This document shows positions 1 to 9,517 of a DNA stretch of 64,000 bases, piece after piece. Source of the DNA: Singulisphaera sp. GP187 (GTDB lineage Bacteria; Planctomycetota; Planctomycetia; Isosphaerales; Isosphaeraceae); contig NZ_FSRB01000002.1 of NCBI RefSeq assembly GCF_900129635.1, positions 958,727-1,022,726 on the forward strand, in the 5' to 3' direction. The notes under the pieces are model-generated. The model searched no databases and had not been told where the DNA came from. It saw only the letters and a list, made by a program, of their open reading frames with translations. The translations under genes and the position numbers were made by a program. The stretch's first letter is position 1. Every line of letters begins with the position of its first letter.

Positions 1-227
1 TAGTGCTCGAGGCTGACCGTGAACGCCTGGACCCAGCGGAGTTGGCCGGCTTGGGCAAGCAGTTCGGGCGTGATCTTGCCGAGGAAGGCGTCGGCCCGGG
101 GCATTGCAGCCAGGGCCTCGGCCGGGTCGGCGGCGTTGACCCAGCGGGCCGTGGGAAACTTCGACCGGAGGATGGCGAACCGCTCGGGCTCAACGGCGGG
201 GTGGATCACGATCTGGGTCGAACTCAT
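1..227 (-). CDS. D-2-hydroxyacid dehydrogenase, N-terminal part (runs off left edge)
   Basis: The first 75 codons of a minus-strand gene that continues beyond the window. The peptide begins MSSTQIVIHPAVEPERF and contains ADAFLGKITPELLAQ followed by LRWVQAFTVSLEH. This matches the N-terminal catalytic-domain half of D-isomer specific 2-hydroxyacid dehydrogenases, NAD(P)-dependent reductases of 2-keto acids. The NAD-binding Rossmann part lies outside the window, so substrate and activity cannot be judged. The ATG at 227 overlaps the TGA of the glycosyltransferase-like gene (ATGA, 224-227), so the two genes are probably translationally coupled and co-transcribed. The family call is fairly sure, the subfamily is not. 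Confidence 0.75.
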   Translation of the reverse strand, partial: MSSTQIVIHPAVEPERFAILRSKFPTARWVNAADPAEALAAMPRADAFLGKITPELLAQAGQLRWVQAFTVSLEH

Positions 228-1348
228 AGCGGTCTCCGAGGCGGTGTACTCCGGCAGGTCTGTGCCAGCCGTTCGGCAATCCGCGCCGCGCCGTCGGCGG
301 GGAACGGGGGGGCCCCCGGTTTCAATGCCAGGGCCTTGTCCAGGTGCGAGGTGAGCTTGAACTCGGCGAAGGCTCGGGCGGAGGCCGGGACGCCTCCTCC
401 CCAGCTTCGCAGGGCGCGATCCAAGGCGCGATGTTCGGCGAAACCGGTCCTGGGAGGATAGATCATCGGCGTCCCCGAAACCATGGCCTCACAGGTGGTG
501 CCATAGCCGGCCTTGGCCACGATCACGTCGACCGAGGCCGCCAGGTCGGCCCCCGTCCAACCGGTCGCCCCGATCGCGTGCAGGTTGGCCAGCGGACCCC
601 CAGGGGCCTCATGAAAACCCACGAAGTGAATTCCGCGGCTCTGGAGCCGTTCAAGCCGCTCCCAGCCGAGATTTGCCTGGCCGTACCGGCCGACGTAGAA
701 GTAGACGAGCTTGACCGACGGGGAAAGCCCGAGCTGTTTCACCAGCTCGTCTCTCCGGTTCCGGCCGGGGGTTACGACCATCCCCACTTCAATCGTCGGA
801 GCGAGTTCGGACATCCGGAGCGCTGGCTCGGCCCGGAACAAGGCCGTGGCCTGGCGATAGTCACGACGCATCGCGGCGACAAAGGCCGCGGCTTCTCCCC
901 CCAGGGCCTTGGCATACGGGGCATAGATATCGGCCCAGGTGAAGTTGGCCAGCAAAAACCCGGGGATCCCCGCGCGCCGGGCGGCCACCAGCGGTACGGG
1001 CGGGACGTCGCAAAGCACGGCCGCCGTCCCCTCGTCGCGCAGCTTGGCGGCCTCCTCGTCGACCCGGGCGATCGCCTCGGCATGCACGCGGCCCGCCATC
1101 GCCAGTGTGGCCTCGCCGTCGGTGGCATTGCTGTCGCCGGGCGGGTTCAGGGCACCCACGTCGGAGACGTGAGCGTCCAGTTCCGCCGGACGGCGGAGCC
1201 GCTCGCGCCAGTGATCGAACAGGTTCGGATGGCAACGGACCGTGACCGGAATGTCGGTTGGCATCCGGTTGATCACTGCCACCGAGCGGTTCAGGTGGCC
1301 AAAGCCGTGGCTCGTCACATACACGGCCAACCCGCCGCAACGTCCCAT
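224..1348 (-). CDS. Glycosyltransferase-like protein (GT-B fold, related to L-arabinokinase N-terminal region)
   Basis: A 374-residue protein. Residues 9-23 read YVTSHGFGHLNRSVA, the glycine/histidine-rich start seen in GT-B nucleotide-sugar transferases and in the glycosyltransferase-like N-terminal region of L-arabinokinases. Near the C-terminus AKAGYGTTCEAMVSGTPMIY followed by FAEH matches the sugar-nucleotide binding segment of that fold. The likely role is transfer of a sugar to an unknown acceptor, or a related sugar-binding function. No signal peptide or membrane helix is visible, so it is probably cytosolic. The ATG at 1348 is preceded by GAGG with a 6-nt spacer. Its stop overlaps the start of the hydroxyacid dehydrogenase gene. 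Acceptor and donor are unknown. Confidence 0.7.
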   Translation of the reverse strand: MGRCGGLAVYVTSHGFGHLNRSVAVINRMPTDIPVTVRCHPNLFDHWRERLRRPAELDAHVSDVGALNPPGDSNATDGEATLAMAGRVHAEAIARVDEEAAKLRDEGTAAVLCDVPPVPLVAARRAGIPGFLLANFTWADIYAPYAKALGGEAAAFVAAMRRDYRQATALFRAEPALRMSELAPTIEVGMVVTPGRNRRDELVKQLGLSPSVKLVYFYVGRYGQANLGWERLERLQSRGIHFVGFHEAPGGPLANLHAIGATGWTGADLAASVDVIVAKAGYGTTCEAMVSGTPMIYPPRTGFAEHRALDRALRSWGGGVPASARAFAEFKLTSHLDKALALKPGAPPFPADGAARIAERLAQTCRSTPPRRPL

Positions 1349-1620
1349 GGAAAACCTCTACCTGCCGCCACGATGGGGGCGTATTGAATTTGGCCAAGAC
1401 GGGTTGGGCGAGGATAACCGACTCGGCGATCGGCCGGCAAGACCTTGCCAACAGGGGCGGGTGGCCCCGCGATTCTTCGGACCTGAACGCCTTGACGCGT
1501 CGTCATTGGCCTGGACTTTTTTCGAGGGTTGGCGCTGGATGAGGCGCGAAAGGCCTTGGCGATCCGGTCGAACCGACCGGCCGCTCGGGGCTGTTGGCGG
1601 TTCAGGAAGGGCTTTGAGCG

Positions 1621-2826
1621 ATGTCTTCGCCTCGACTCTTTGGTCCGGCGGTTCGGACCCGATCGCCGCGCGTCTCCCGCGTCCTGGTGGGCAATCCGCC
1701 TGCGGGGGGGCGCGTTTCGACCTCGTCGATTCCTTGGGGTCTGCTCGGCATGCTCGGCCTGCTGGCTGTGATCGAATGCGGGGTGGCCCGGCATCCGCTT
1801 GATTTTTCCGACCCGGTCAGCCTGAGCTGGCGGCTCAGTGCCCAGGCGGCTGAGCGCGATGCACCCGGGTGCACGATCCTGGGGGTGGGCGACAGCCTGG
1901 TCAAGCACGGCGTCATTCCGTCCGTGCTCGAGGCGGAGACGGGAGAGCGGACCACTAACCTGGCGATCGCCCGCGGACCCGCGCCGGCGACCTACTTCCT
2001 GCTCCGTCGCGCCCTCGACGCAGGCGCCCGGCCGAAGGCGATCGTGGTCGACTTCAAGCCGGGGGTTCTTGTGGGCAGCCCGCGCTACAACCTCCGTTAC
2101 TGGCAGGAGATCCTCACGGTTCGGGAATGTCTGGACCTGGCGCGAAACGATCACGGCGGCTCGCTCCTGATCCATCTCGCCCTGGGTCGGCTCCTGCCGA
2201 CGTTTCGGGGGCGTCTGGAAGTCCGTGGCGCCATTCTGGCGGCGCTGCGGGGCGAAGACTCCCCGATGCGGCTGCTTAACCGGATCTGTCAGCGGAACTG
2301 GGGGGTCAACGACGGCGCGAACGTCGCGGCCAGGAACCCCGCCTTCAACGGCGAGGTGAGTGCCGAGCAGCACAAGACACTGCTCTCGCACCTTTGGTAC
2401 TGCCATCGCGTGAACAAAACCTATGTCCGCCGCATTCTCGATCTGACGGCGGAGCACGGAATCCGGGTCTACTGGCTCCTTCCCCCGGTCTCCCCCGCGC
2501 TTCAAGCGAAACGCGAGGAAACGGGGGCCGAGGCCGGATCCCTGAAATTCGTCCGCTCGTTTCAGCAACTCTATCCTGAGATCACCGTCGTCGATGGACG
2601 CCACGCAGGTTACGACCCCACCGCGTTTGTCGATGCGACTCATCTCGACGGTCGGGGAGCCTTGACCCTGTCGACCGAACTCGGGCGCTTGCTTCGGCGC
2701 GACCTCGCCGGTGGCTCAGTCGCCTCGTCCCGCTGGGTCAACCTTCCCCCCTATCGTCCTGATCCCTCGCCCGTCCCGCTCGAAGACGTCGAGGAATCCC
2801 GGATCATCGTGAAGTCCGGCCGCTGA
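1621..2826 (+). CDS. Membrane-anchored SGNH-hydrolase-like protein
   Basis: A 401-residue protein with one hydrophobic segment at about residues 37-53 and the rest predicted outside the cytoplasm. It has GDS at residues 90-92 in ILGVGDSLVKHG, the block I serine motif of SGNH hydrolases, and DATHLDGRGA near residues 338-347, whose D338 and H341 fit the block V Asp-x-x-His dyad. The layout resembles cell-envelope acyl-modifying SGNH proteins of the DltD/AlgX type. It could be an O-acetyltransferase or esterase acting on an envelope polysaccharide; this is inference. It is divergent from the glycosyltransferase-like gene, which may supply a related glycan. AGGAAGGG lies about 9 nt before the ATG. 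Confidence 0.6.
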   Translation: MSSPRLFGPAVRTRSPRVSRVLVGNPPAGGRVSTSSIPWGLLGMLGLLAVIECGVARHPLDFSDPVSLSWRLSAQAAERDAPGCTILGVGDSLVKHGVIPSVLEAETGERTTNLAIARGPAPATYFLLRRALDAGARPKAIVVDFKPGVLVGSPRYNLRYWQEILTVRECLDLARNDHGGSLLIHLALGRLLPTFRGRLEVRGAILAALRGEDSPMRLLNRICQRNWGVNDGANVAARNPAFNGEVSAEQHKTLLSHLWYCHRVNKTYVRRILDLTAEHGIRVYWLLPPVSPALQAKREETGAEAGSLKFVRSFQQLYPEITVVDGRHAGYDPTAFVDATHLDGRGALTLSTELGRLLRRDLAGGSVASSRWVNLPPYRPDPSPVPLEDVEESRIIVKSGR

Positions 2827-2868
2827 TGAGTCGCTCGCCCTGGTCGCGTGGGTCTACCCCCGTTTCGC

Positions 2869-2953
2869 AGGGTGGGCACGGCCCACTAGGTTTCAACCTG
2901 AGAAAGACGTTTTGCCCTGAGTGTCAAAAGGCAAGGTGGGCCGTGCCCACCCT
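2869..2953. repeat. 18-bp perfect inverted repeat between convergent genes
   Basis: Arms 2869-2886 and 2936-2953 are exact reverse complements around the core GGGTGGGCACGGCCCAC, with a 49-nt spacer. Each arm is itself partly self-complementary (GGGC/GCCC). It sits between the convergent SGNH-like and EamA genes, so it may act as a bidirectional transcription stop, although no T-run follows either arm. It may equally belong to a dispersed intergenic repeat family. Confidence 0.7.
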
Positions 2954-2975
2954 ATCTACCTTCTCGCACACGCTG

Positions 2976-3950
2976 TTAGAGCGAGATCGAATCGGCCGGT
3001 GCCAACTGCGGGGCGAAATTGAAGTCTTTGCGACTGGTCCAGACGATCCCGCCCAGCGTCAGCATTCCACCGAGGGCAAGCGTGGGTGTGACTGCCTCGT
3101 GGAAGAGCCAGATTCCCCAGATGACGGTCAGAATGGGCGAGGCGTTGCCGACCGAAGCGACCTGGCTGGCATCGAGTCGGCGCAGCGCCTGGTTCTGAAA
3201 GGCCAGACCGAGGATGGTCGACACCAAAATCAAAAAGGCAAGCCCGCGCCAGGCGGCCGGTGAGGCGGCCAGAATCGCCGTCCAACTCGGCCGGGTCGCC
3301 AGCGCGATCGGCAAGTCGAGGAGACTGCCGAGCAGGAACGTGGCCGCGAGCACCGGCAGCGCCCCGTGCTTTGCGACCAGCGGCTTATTGACCGTCATGT
3401 AGGCGCCCCAAGACACCACGGCTCCCACGAGGAGGAGGTCGCCCCAGATTGCGTCTCGACTCTCCGCGCCCCCCTGCCAGAAATTTCCCAGGCCGATGAT
3501 GACAACGCCCAGGATGCTGGCCAGAACGCCTCCGAGCCGGTCGAGATTCAAACGTTCCTGGCCCAAGGCGCTGGCGAGGAGCAGGACGACCAGGGGGACC
3601 GCCGCATAGAACAAGGCCACGTGCGATGTGGGCGCCAGCCGCGTCGCGTTGAGAAAGAACGACTGATTGATCGGCACGCAGAGCGCCGCTCCGATGAGGA
3701 GCCGCAGGCCATCGTTCCGAATCAGGCGGCTCAGGCTCCCCTCACGCCAGACGACCGGCAGCAGGCAAAGCCCCGCGCAACCAAATCGAATCACCGGGAC
3801 GAGCCCCACCGGCAATTCGCGGACGACATATTTCGCGGCCGTCGCCGTGGTCGATCCGATCAAGACCATTAACGCCAGGGAGACATACGCGCCAAGCTCC
3901 CCTACCCGATCCGAACTCGTCTCCCCGTGCACGATCTCCGTCACCGACAT
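2976..3950 (-). CDS. EamA/DMT-family transporter
   Basis: About 324 residues from ATG 3950 (MSVTEIVHG), nearly all hydrophobic, with around ten predicted membrane helices arranged as two EamA repeats. Typical features are SLALMVLIGSTTATAAKYVV at the start of repeat one and WGAYMTVNKPLVAKHG opening repeat two, with ASVGNASPILTVIWGIWLFHE near the end, the usual EamA second-half signature. Members of the drug/metabolite transporter superfamily export small metabolites through the inner membrane; the substrate cannot be read from sequence. An in-frame upstream ATG at 4028 would add 26 polar residues before the first charged-then-hydrophobic segment. 3950 is preferred because AAGGCGG lies 9 nt before it. 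Confidence 0.88.
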   Translation of the reverse strand: MSVTEIVHGETSSDRVGELGAYVSLALMVLIGSTTATAAKYVVRELPVGLVPVIRFGCAGLCLLPVVWREGSLSRLIRNDGLRLLIGAALCVPINQSFFLNATRLAPTSHVALFYAAVPLVVLLLASALGQERLNLDRLGGVLASILGVVIIGLGNFWQGGAESRDAIWGDLLLVGAVVSWGAYMTVNKPLVAKHGALPVLAATFLLGSLLDLPIALATRPSWTAILAASPAAWRGLAFLILVSTILGLAFQNQALRRLDASQVASVGNASPILTVIWGIWLFHEAVTPTLALGGMLTLGGIVWTSRKDFNFAPQLAPADSISL

Positions 3951-4284
3951 AGCGATCAACCGCCTTCTCGACAGCATCAGTGCTTGCTTCCGAGCGACCG
4001 GTACGCGGGCGCTCGCTACATTCCCCATCCTAGAGCAGAGGGCAAGGCAGAAGGTTCACCTTGATTGGCGTATGCCTAGCGTCAGGCGACTTGCCGGATC
4101 CACGCCCGCGCTTTTCATAAAGTGAAGTCGCATACAGTCAATCCGAGCGTGCGTGGCTGGGTAATTCTGCTCGTGAGGCGAAGGCAATCGCTGGACGATC
4201 CTGGTGGCCATTTTTTTTTGAGGGAGTTGAGCCTGCGGCCGGGTACTTCTTCAAAGACAAGATCGAGAGTGGAGTATCAGACCG

Positions 4285-6636
4285 ATGGGGAAAGCGGGTG
4301 CGAGCAGAGTCGAGCGGCTGATCCAGACCCTGTGGGACGCAGGGTCGGTCGGCTCGCTGGACGACGCAGAGTTACTGAGGCGATTCCTCCGCGGCGATGC
4401 GGCTGCCGAGGCAGCATTCGGGGCCCTGGTCCAGCGGCACGCGCCGATGGTGCTTCGCGTCTGCCGTGATGTGACCGGAGATCCCCATGACGCCCAAGAC
4501 GTTGCCCAGGCCACGTTCCTGATCCTGGCCCAAAAGGCCCACTCGGTCCGTCGCCATGAGACGCTCGCCAACTGGCTCTTCGGCACTGCCCGCCGAGTTG
4601 CCGCTCGGGCGAGCCGCGACTCGGTCCGCCGCCGCCGGCACGAGCGCCGGTATGTGGAGACGGCTGCGGAACGGCGCCCCTCGGATCCCACGTCGGATGG
4701 TCTTGATCGGGATTGGTCCGGGTTGTACCAGGAGTTGGATCGGTTGCCCGAGCGCTACCGGGTGCCGATCGTCTTGTGCGACCTTGAGGGTTTGACCCAC
4801 GAACAGGCCGCGATCGCGATGGAATGCCCCCAACGCACACTTCAGACTCGGCTCTATCGCAGTCGTGAACGGCTTGGGCGGCGGCTGGTTCGCCGCGGCC
4901 TGATGCCGGCGGTCGGACTTATGGAGGGGGCTTTCATTGCGGAGGCGAGGTCGGTCGCGATCACGACGGCCTGGGCAGATTTCACGACCCATGCCGCGAC
5001 TCAACTGGCGCTGGGTCGGGCCGCGGCCGCGGTGGCTCCGGTTGCCGTAACCGTACTCATTCAAGGGATGAACCGAGCGATGTTGCTGACCAGGCTGAAG
5101 TGGACCGCGACGTTTGCCGTCATCGCCGGACTCTCGGCGGGCCTGACTCACGAGCTCGCCCGGTTTACGCCGGGCGCCGGGATCCAAATGCCGAAGGGGG
5201 AAACGGGAGGGGACATTCCGCCCACGCATCGGAGTCCAGTCGGCTCAGGGCAGACGACCAAGGGTGGAAGTGCGGCGAAGCCGCCCGCCGAGGCTGCGGA
5301 GCCCGCGCAGCCAGCCCCGTTGACGACCCCAATCACGGTCAGTGGCCGGGCCACCAACGGAGAGGGAAAGCCGGTCGTTGGTGCCACGATCTTCCTCGTT
5401 TCGTCCAACGACACGGATCCCCCCCTTGGCACGACGACCACCGACCACGACGGATCGTACACATTCCGCGAGGCTCGCCTTCGCGTCTCTCAAACGCGGG
5501 AGGACATCCCCTCGCAGGGAGGCTTTCAGATTTTTGGCACGGCGCCGGGCCACGGCTTTGCGTGGCATGGCATGCGCGCCTATCAACCCCGGCCCCGCCC
5601 CGCAGCCTGGAGGGTCGCGGGCGAGGACTACACTATTTTTCAGGGTGAGCCGCTGGTCATGGACCTGCGTTTTTTGCCTGCCGCGACTCTCGCCGGTCGC
5701 GTTGTCGACGAAGCTGGCCGGCCGGTGCCGGGCGTCAGGATCCGGCTCATCGACTGTGACTACCTCGACACCGAGCACAAAGAATCGCACCCCAACTGCC
5801 GGGAATTCTGGTCCATTCAGTCCGCCCCCCGCGTCTTTACGACGTCGGAGACCGACAAGGACGGTCATTTCCGCCTGGAAGGACTCCTACAAGAGGCCGG
5901 CTATAGGGTCCACGTGCAGCACCCGGATTATGCCAGGCTCAGCCTCTACGCCGCGACGACCGCTCGGCCGACGACGGCGTTCGAGTACCCACGCCAGTCG
6001 ATCGGTTTTGGACAGGAGCGACCGCCGGTCCAGACCGGGGAGCTGAACGTGATCCTGCGCTCGACGCGGCGGATCGCCGTCCGGACGGTCTACGCCGACA
6101 CAGGGCGGCCGGCGCCGAAGGTCCGCGTTTCCGCGTCCCAAAAATCCGCCGGTGCTAGCGCAAACGGCATCACGGATGCCGCCGGCAAGCTCCTGTTTTG
6201 CCTCCCGCCTGGCGAGTATGACCTCAGGGCCGATCCGACCGATGGAGGCGCGACTTGCATCCGCACGCTATCGACACTCAGGGTGACTGATGAACCCGCC
6301 GAGCAACCGCTCGAGGTTCGCGTGAATCCAGGGTGCATCCTGTACCTCGAAGTCGTCGACGCGAAGACGGGCGAAGGCATCCCCGGGGTCACGTTCCTGT
6401 CCGAGGCCGACGGCAAGCCCGGATCACGGTCTTCGGTACAGAGCCGGTCGGGCTACATTGATAATCCCCGATCCGACGCCAAGGGCCAGCTCCGCGCCGT
6501 CGTCGAACCCGGCGACTGGGTCTACTCGCTGGGGTATATCCCTGGATCCGCCGGTTACGGCCAGATCTCCCTGGAGAAGCAAGTTTCCCTTCCCGCCGGG
6601 CAGACGATGACCATTCGTTTCGAACTGGACAAGTGA
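4285..6636 (+). CDS. ECF sigma factor fused to transmembrane segment and carboxypeptidase-regulatory-like domains
   Basis: A 783-residue protein. Residues 27-120 hold sigma region 2 (FGALVQRHAPMVLRVCRD, then DVAQATFLILAQKA and TLANWLFGTARRVA). Residues 150-205 hold region 4 with a helix-turn-helix (LPERYRVPIVLCDLEG, THEQAAIAMECPQRTLQ). A hydrophobic helix follows at about 270-290. The remaining 490 residues contain at least three carboxypeptidase-D-regulatory-like beta repeats, for example SGRATNGEGKPVVGATIFLV and AGRVVDEAGRPVPGVRIRL. Sigma factors with such extensions are known in planctomycetes (ECF01-Gob type). The layout suggests a membrane-tethered sigma factor whose sensor lies outside the cytoplasm, with no separate anti-sigma gene adjacent. 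It is paralogous to the gene at 9974. GGAG precedes the ATG by 10 nt. Confidence 0.88.
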   Translation: MGKAGASRVERLIQTLWDAGSVGSLDDAELLRRFLRGDAAAEAAFGALVQRHAPMVLRVCRDVTGDPHDAQDVAQATFLILAQKAHSVRRHETLANWLFGTARRVAARASRDSVRRRRHERRYVETAAERRPSDPTSDGLDRDWSGLYQELDRLPERYRVPIVLCDLEGLTHEQAAIAMECPQRTLQTRLYRSRERLGRRLVRRGLMPAVGLMEGAFIAEARSVAITTAWADFTTHAATQLALGRAAAAVAPVAVTVLIQGMNRAMLLTRLKWTATFAVIAGLSAGLTHELARFTPGAGIQMPKGETGGDIPPTHRSPVGSGQTTKGGSAAKPPAEAAEPAQPAPLTTPITVSGRATNGEGKPVVGATIFLVSSNDTDPPLGTTTTDHDGSYTFREARLRVSQTREDIPSQGGFQIFGTAPGHGFAWHGMRAYQPRPRPAAWRVAGEDYTIFQGEPLVMDLRFLPAATLAGRVVDEAGRPVPGVRIRLIDCDYLDTEHKESHPNCREFWSIQSAPRVFTTSETDKDGHFRLEGLLQEAGYRVHVQHPDYARLSLYAATTARPTTAFEYPRQSIGFGQERPPVQTGELNVILRSTRRIAVRTVYADTGRPAPKVRVSASQKSAGASANGITDAAGKLLFCLPPGEYDLRADPTDGGATCIRTLSTLRVTDEPAEQPLEVRVNPGCILYLEVVDAKTGEGIPGVTFLSEADGKPGSRSSVQSRSGYIDNPRSDAKGQLRAVVEPGDWVYSLGYIPGSAGYGQISLEKQVSLPAGQTMTIRFELDK

Positions 6637-6828
6637 CAAGTTGGGCCATGGGAGGCGATGCGAGCCTGGGGTGGCCGGGTCAAAGTGCGGTACGACCCGG
6701 CCGCCCGTTTCATGAACCGGTGAGGATATGCCCGGCCTCTTGCTTCGCGAGCCCGCCGCGACCTCTCCCTGGGGAACCCTCGCCAGAGTGATTCCCGGTT
6801 CCTCGAAGGAAATCGGGAATCCGTCGAT

Positions 6829-8172
6829 TCAGACGCCGGCGATTCCCTGGCCCGAGTTAAGCGGAGGCCGTCCCGCGACCGGCCAATGATCGCTCCGGCG
6901 CTCGTGCGCTCGCTGGAAGGCGCGTTCCCGCTCCAGACGAGTTTGCTCGTACAGGTCGAGGTAGAGGTGTTCTTCGATCTCGGTGAAGACCTGTCCTCGG
7001 CGACCCATCACGATTCGGGCCGTGTCGAACATCTGGTCCAGCGGGAAGCCGGGCGCGACCTTGCCATAAAGCACTGCGGTGAAAGAAGGAACGTGCTTGG
7101 GCAACAGCGGGCCGGCCGGCAGGACGTTGCACATGACACCGATCACCGTTCCGGTATTCAGCATGCTGCCCAACCCGGTTCGGGTGTGGTCGCCGATGAA
7201 GCAACCGACCTTGGCCTGCTTGGTGCCGATCGGGTCGCCACCAAGCGGGACGAACACTTCGCCGTAGTCGTTCCGCAGGTCGCTATTGGAGGTGATCGCC
7301 CCCAGGTTGACCCATTCACCGACGTAAGCGTGCCCCAGGAACCCTTCGTGGTATTTGTTCGAGTGGCCGTGAACGACCGTTGCTTCGACTTCGCCGCCGA
7401 TCCGGCAGTTGGGGCCGAGGGTCACCCCCCCTCGCAGGTTGGCGCGGAAGAGTTGGGTGTCGCGGGCAATGAAGCAGGGCCCTTCGATCCGGGTGAACGG
7501 CTGGACCCAGGCGCCGGCCGACACCGTGATCGGCCCATTCGTGGTATCGAACACGGTGTACGGGTCGATCCGCGCGGTCTCGTGAACGAAGAGGCGATTG
7601 GCCGGTCCCACCAGCGCGGCGGTCGTGAGGTGGCGGTTGCTCAGGCCCACTTTTCCATCGGCGTTGAAGTCGCGCACCAGGTGGTCGGCATTCTTGACGA
7701 CGATGTCCCAGGGGCGTTCGATCCATTCCCCGCCCAACTCGACACCGCCCAATCGGGACAATTGCTCGTCAAACCAGGTGCCGGCGTTGTTTGACTCCAG
7801 CCCGATCGCCTGATCCGGGCCGACCAAGGCACAGACCGGCTGGCCGTTGCACAGGCCAACCCAAGGCGTGGATGCGTTGGGGACCTCAAGCTTGGCGGGA
7901 GGCACCCAGCGGCTGTTGACGGCCAGGACGGGACCACGTGCCAGCCAGTCGCGATCATTCACCGGCGTTTGCGGATCGAGCGCTTGCTGGAGTGCGGCCA
8001 GGTACGGGCGAATGACGACGCCCCTGCGGTTTGGACCCGGACCGACACCGAACGCTTTGACGATTTTCGAGCCGAGAGTGTTCGATCCCAGAAGGAGAGA
8101 GAACACCGGACGGGTCAGAGTCAATGGCTCAAGGCCTGCGACAGCGTTGTCTTCAACCAGGCAGAGACGCAT
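6829..8172 (-). CDS. GlmU-like sugar nucleotidyltransferase/acyltransferase family protein
   Basis: 447 residues from ATG 8172 (MRLCLVEDNAVAGLEPLTLTRPVF), chosen because GGAGGG sits just upstream; a longer reading frame exists to 8343 but is atypical. The N-terminal half resembles the nucleotidyltransferase-like part of the alternative GlmU family described from Bacteroidetes, with LTRPVFSLLLGSNTLGSKI. The C-terminal half is a left-handed beta-helix of hexapeptide repeats (GGVTLGPNCRIGGEVEATVV), followed by HSNKYHEGFLGHAYVGEWVN, a very typical signature of this group. The likely role is a step in UDP-N-acetylglucosamine or related sugar-nucleotide synthesis. The classical GlmU N-terminal pyrophosphorylase motif is not obvious, so the reaction is uncertain. 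Next gene downstream on the other side of the 3' end is unrelated. Confidence 0.8.
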   Translation of the reverse strand: MRLCLVEDNAVAGLEPLTLTRPVFSLLLGSNTLGSKIVKAFGVGPGPNRRGVVIRPYLAALQQALDPQTPVNDRDWLARGPVLAVNSRWVPPAKLEVPNASTPWVGLCNGQPVCALVGPDQAIGLESNNAGTWFDEQLSRLGGVELGGEWIERPWDIVVKNADHLVRDFNADGKVGLSNRHLTTAALVGPANRLFVHETARIDPYTVFDTTNGPITVSAGAWVQPFTRIEGPCFIARDTQLFRANLRGGVTLGPNCRIGGEVEATVVHGHSNKYHEGFLGHAYVGEWVNLGAITSNSDLRNDYGEVFVPLGGDPIGTKQAKVGCFIGDHTRTGLGSMLNTGTVIGVMCNVLPAGPLLPKHVPSFTAVLYGKVAPGFPLDQMFDTARIVMGRRGQVFTEIEEHLYLDLYEQTRLERERAFQRAHERRSDHWPVAGRPPLNSGQGIAGV

Positions 8173-8339
8173 GAATCCCTCCGTAGCTAGATCGGCGTTT
8201 CGACCTTCGCACGCACCGCGTCGTGCGCGGATGAGAGCAGCGATGTCGAGATTGCCGTCCTTAGCCGGCATCGCGATCGTGATTATAGGCCGCGATCTGC
8301 AAAGCCCGCCAGATCGGAACCTTTTAACTAGCCCGAATT

Positions 8340-8837
8340 TCACCGTCCCTGATGATCGGAAACATCCAGATGAACCAGTTCATCCGAGTCCAGGTCGAGT
8401 CGAGCGACCGTCCAGGTCGGGGCGCGATGGAGCGCACCCGGGTTGATGTATCGAGTCGGCCCATGTTTTTCGTCGGCCGGAACATGAGTATGGCCAAACA
8501 GCAAGTAGTCGGGGCCGAGCGCGGCCAGGCGGCGGATTTCCCGGGTCGAGTCTCCGTGAGTCACCGCGATCCGCCGTCCCGCCAGGGTGAACTCGCCCCC
8601 TTTTCCGAGGCAGACCCCGCCTCCGAGGGTCATCGAACGGCACAGTTCTGATTCGTCGAAGTCATTGTTGCCAAAGACGTAATAGCAAGGTAGGGCCGAA
8701 CATTCCTCGACAACTTCACGGTTGGTCAGGTCGCCGCAATGGATGAGGGCGTCCACCCCTTGGGCGATCAGCAACCGCACGGCGCGTTGGGTTCGTTCGA
8801 CGCGGTCGTGGGTATCGGAAAGGATTCCGACTCGCAT
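8340..8837 (-). CDS. YfcE/MJ0936-family metallophosphoesterase
   Basis: 165 residues from ATG 8837 (MRVGILSDTHDRVERT); the tandem ATG at 8840 is the alternative, but AGGAG is better spaced from the second. The calcineurin-like metal ligands are all present in order: D8 and H10 in SDTHD, HCGDL, GNND, THGD and GHTH. Small proteins of this set are Mn-dependent phosphodiesterases of unknown physiological substrate. It is cytosolic. Its stop lies about 170 bp before the start of the GlmU-like gene on the same strand, so the two may share a transcript. Family is certain, substrate is not. Confidence 0.9.
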   Translation of the reverse strand: MRVGILSDTHDRVERTQRAVRLLIAQGVDALIHCGDLTNREVVEECSALPCYYVFGNNDFDESELCRSMTLGGGVCLGKGGEFTLAGRRIAVTHGDSTREIRRLAALGPDYLLFGHTHVPADEKHGPTRYINPGALHRAPTWTVARLDLDSDELVHLDVSDHQGR

Positions 8838-9157
8838 CATGACTCCTGTTGAGAAGAAGCGTCATCGGTCCCTCAATTCGATCGAGGAGATCGGCTCGAG
8901 GTCACTCTCGCTCTGGCCGAACGTGGAATCCGGCGGTAAACTAACCCGTGGAGAACACGAGGCCCGCGCACTCCTGGTCACGATTTTGTCCTGAGGACGC
9001 GGTTCTTGGAAGGCTCTGTGCCGCCCTTGTCACGGGCAGGCACGCGGCCGACCGCGAGAAAGGTCGGTCGCGGGAAGGGAGTTCTGGTTTCGGTCCGCAA
9101 CGCCGGATCGCGGCTCCCCGTCCCTGGTTTTTCCCGCGTTTCGCGGGGAGGTATCGC
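8838..9157. other. Divergent intergenic region, no gene seen
   Basis: Between the phosphoesterase start on the minus strand and a possible small plus-strand gene. Short open frames here lack ribosome-binding sites and any recognisable motif. A promoter for each direction is expected, but I could not pick convincing -35/-10 elements. Confidence 0.4.
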
Positions 9158-9391
9158 ATGTCGATCGCAATTCGTTCTAAGCGTCTCATTGCGTCGGAAC
9201 ACTCGACGTCCCTTTCGTCCTCTTCCATTGTCGAGCTTATTTATCAGGATATTGAGGCTCCCGAGCAAGCCGAGGTTGCTCGCGAGGCCCCCGAAATGCG
9301 CGCCGGCAGCGTTTTGGAAGCCCCTGATGCCGGAGAGGGTCGCCACGGCCTCGTGGAGCATGAATTTACCCATGGCCGGAGCCAGAGCTGA
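9158..9391 (+). CDS. Small hypothetical protein (77 aa)
   Basis: A short reading frame beginning MSIAIRSKRLIASEHSTSL. It is proposed mainly because GGGGAGG at 9145-9151 is spaced 6 nt from the ATG, an excellent Shine-Dalgarno arrangement. The protein is polar, acidic in the second half, and has no membrane segment or recognised domain. An overlapping reading frame on the minus strand looks like a shadow. It stands alone between divergent and distant neighbours, so context says nothing about its role. It may be spurious. Confidence 0.4.
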   Translation: MSIAIRSKRLIASEHSTSLSSSSIVELIYQDIEAPEQAEVAREAPEMRAGSVLEAPDAGEGRHGLVEHEFTHGRSQS

Positions 9392-9517
9392 GCGGTCGGG
9401 CCAGGATCTCTCCTGGGACACCGGAGGCCCCACCGCCCCGTTCTACCGGCCTTTACGGGTTACTCCCCGCTAGGGAAGGACCGCTGATCCAAGGGTCGGA
9501 CGTCCCACCTGTCCTCA

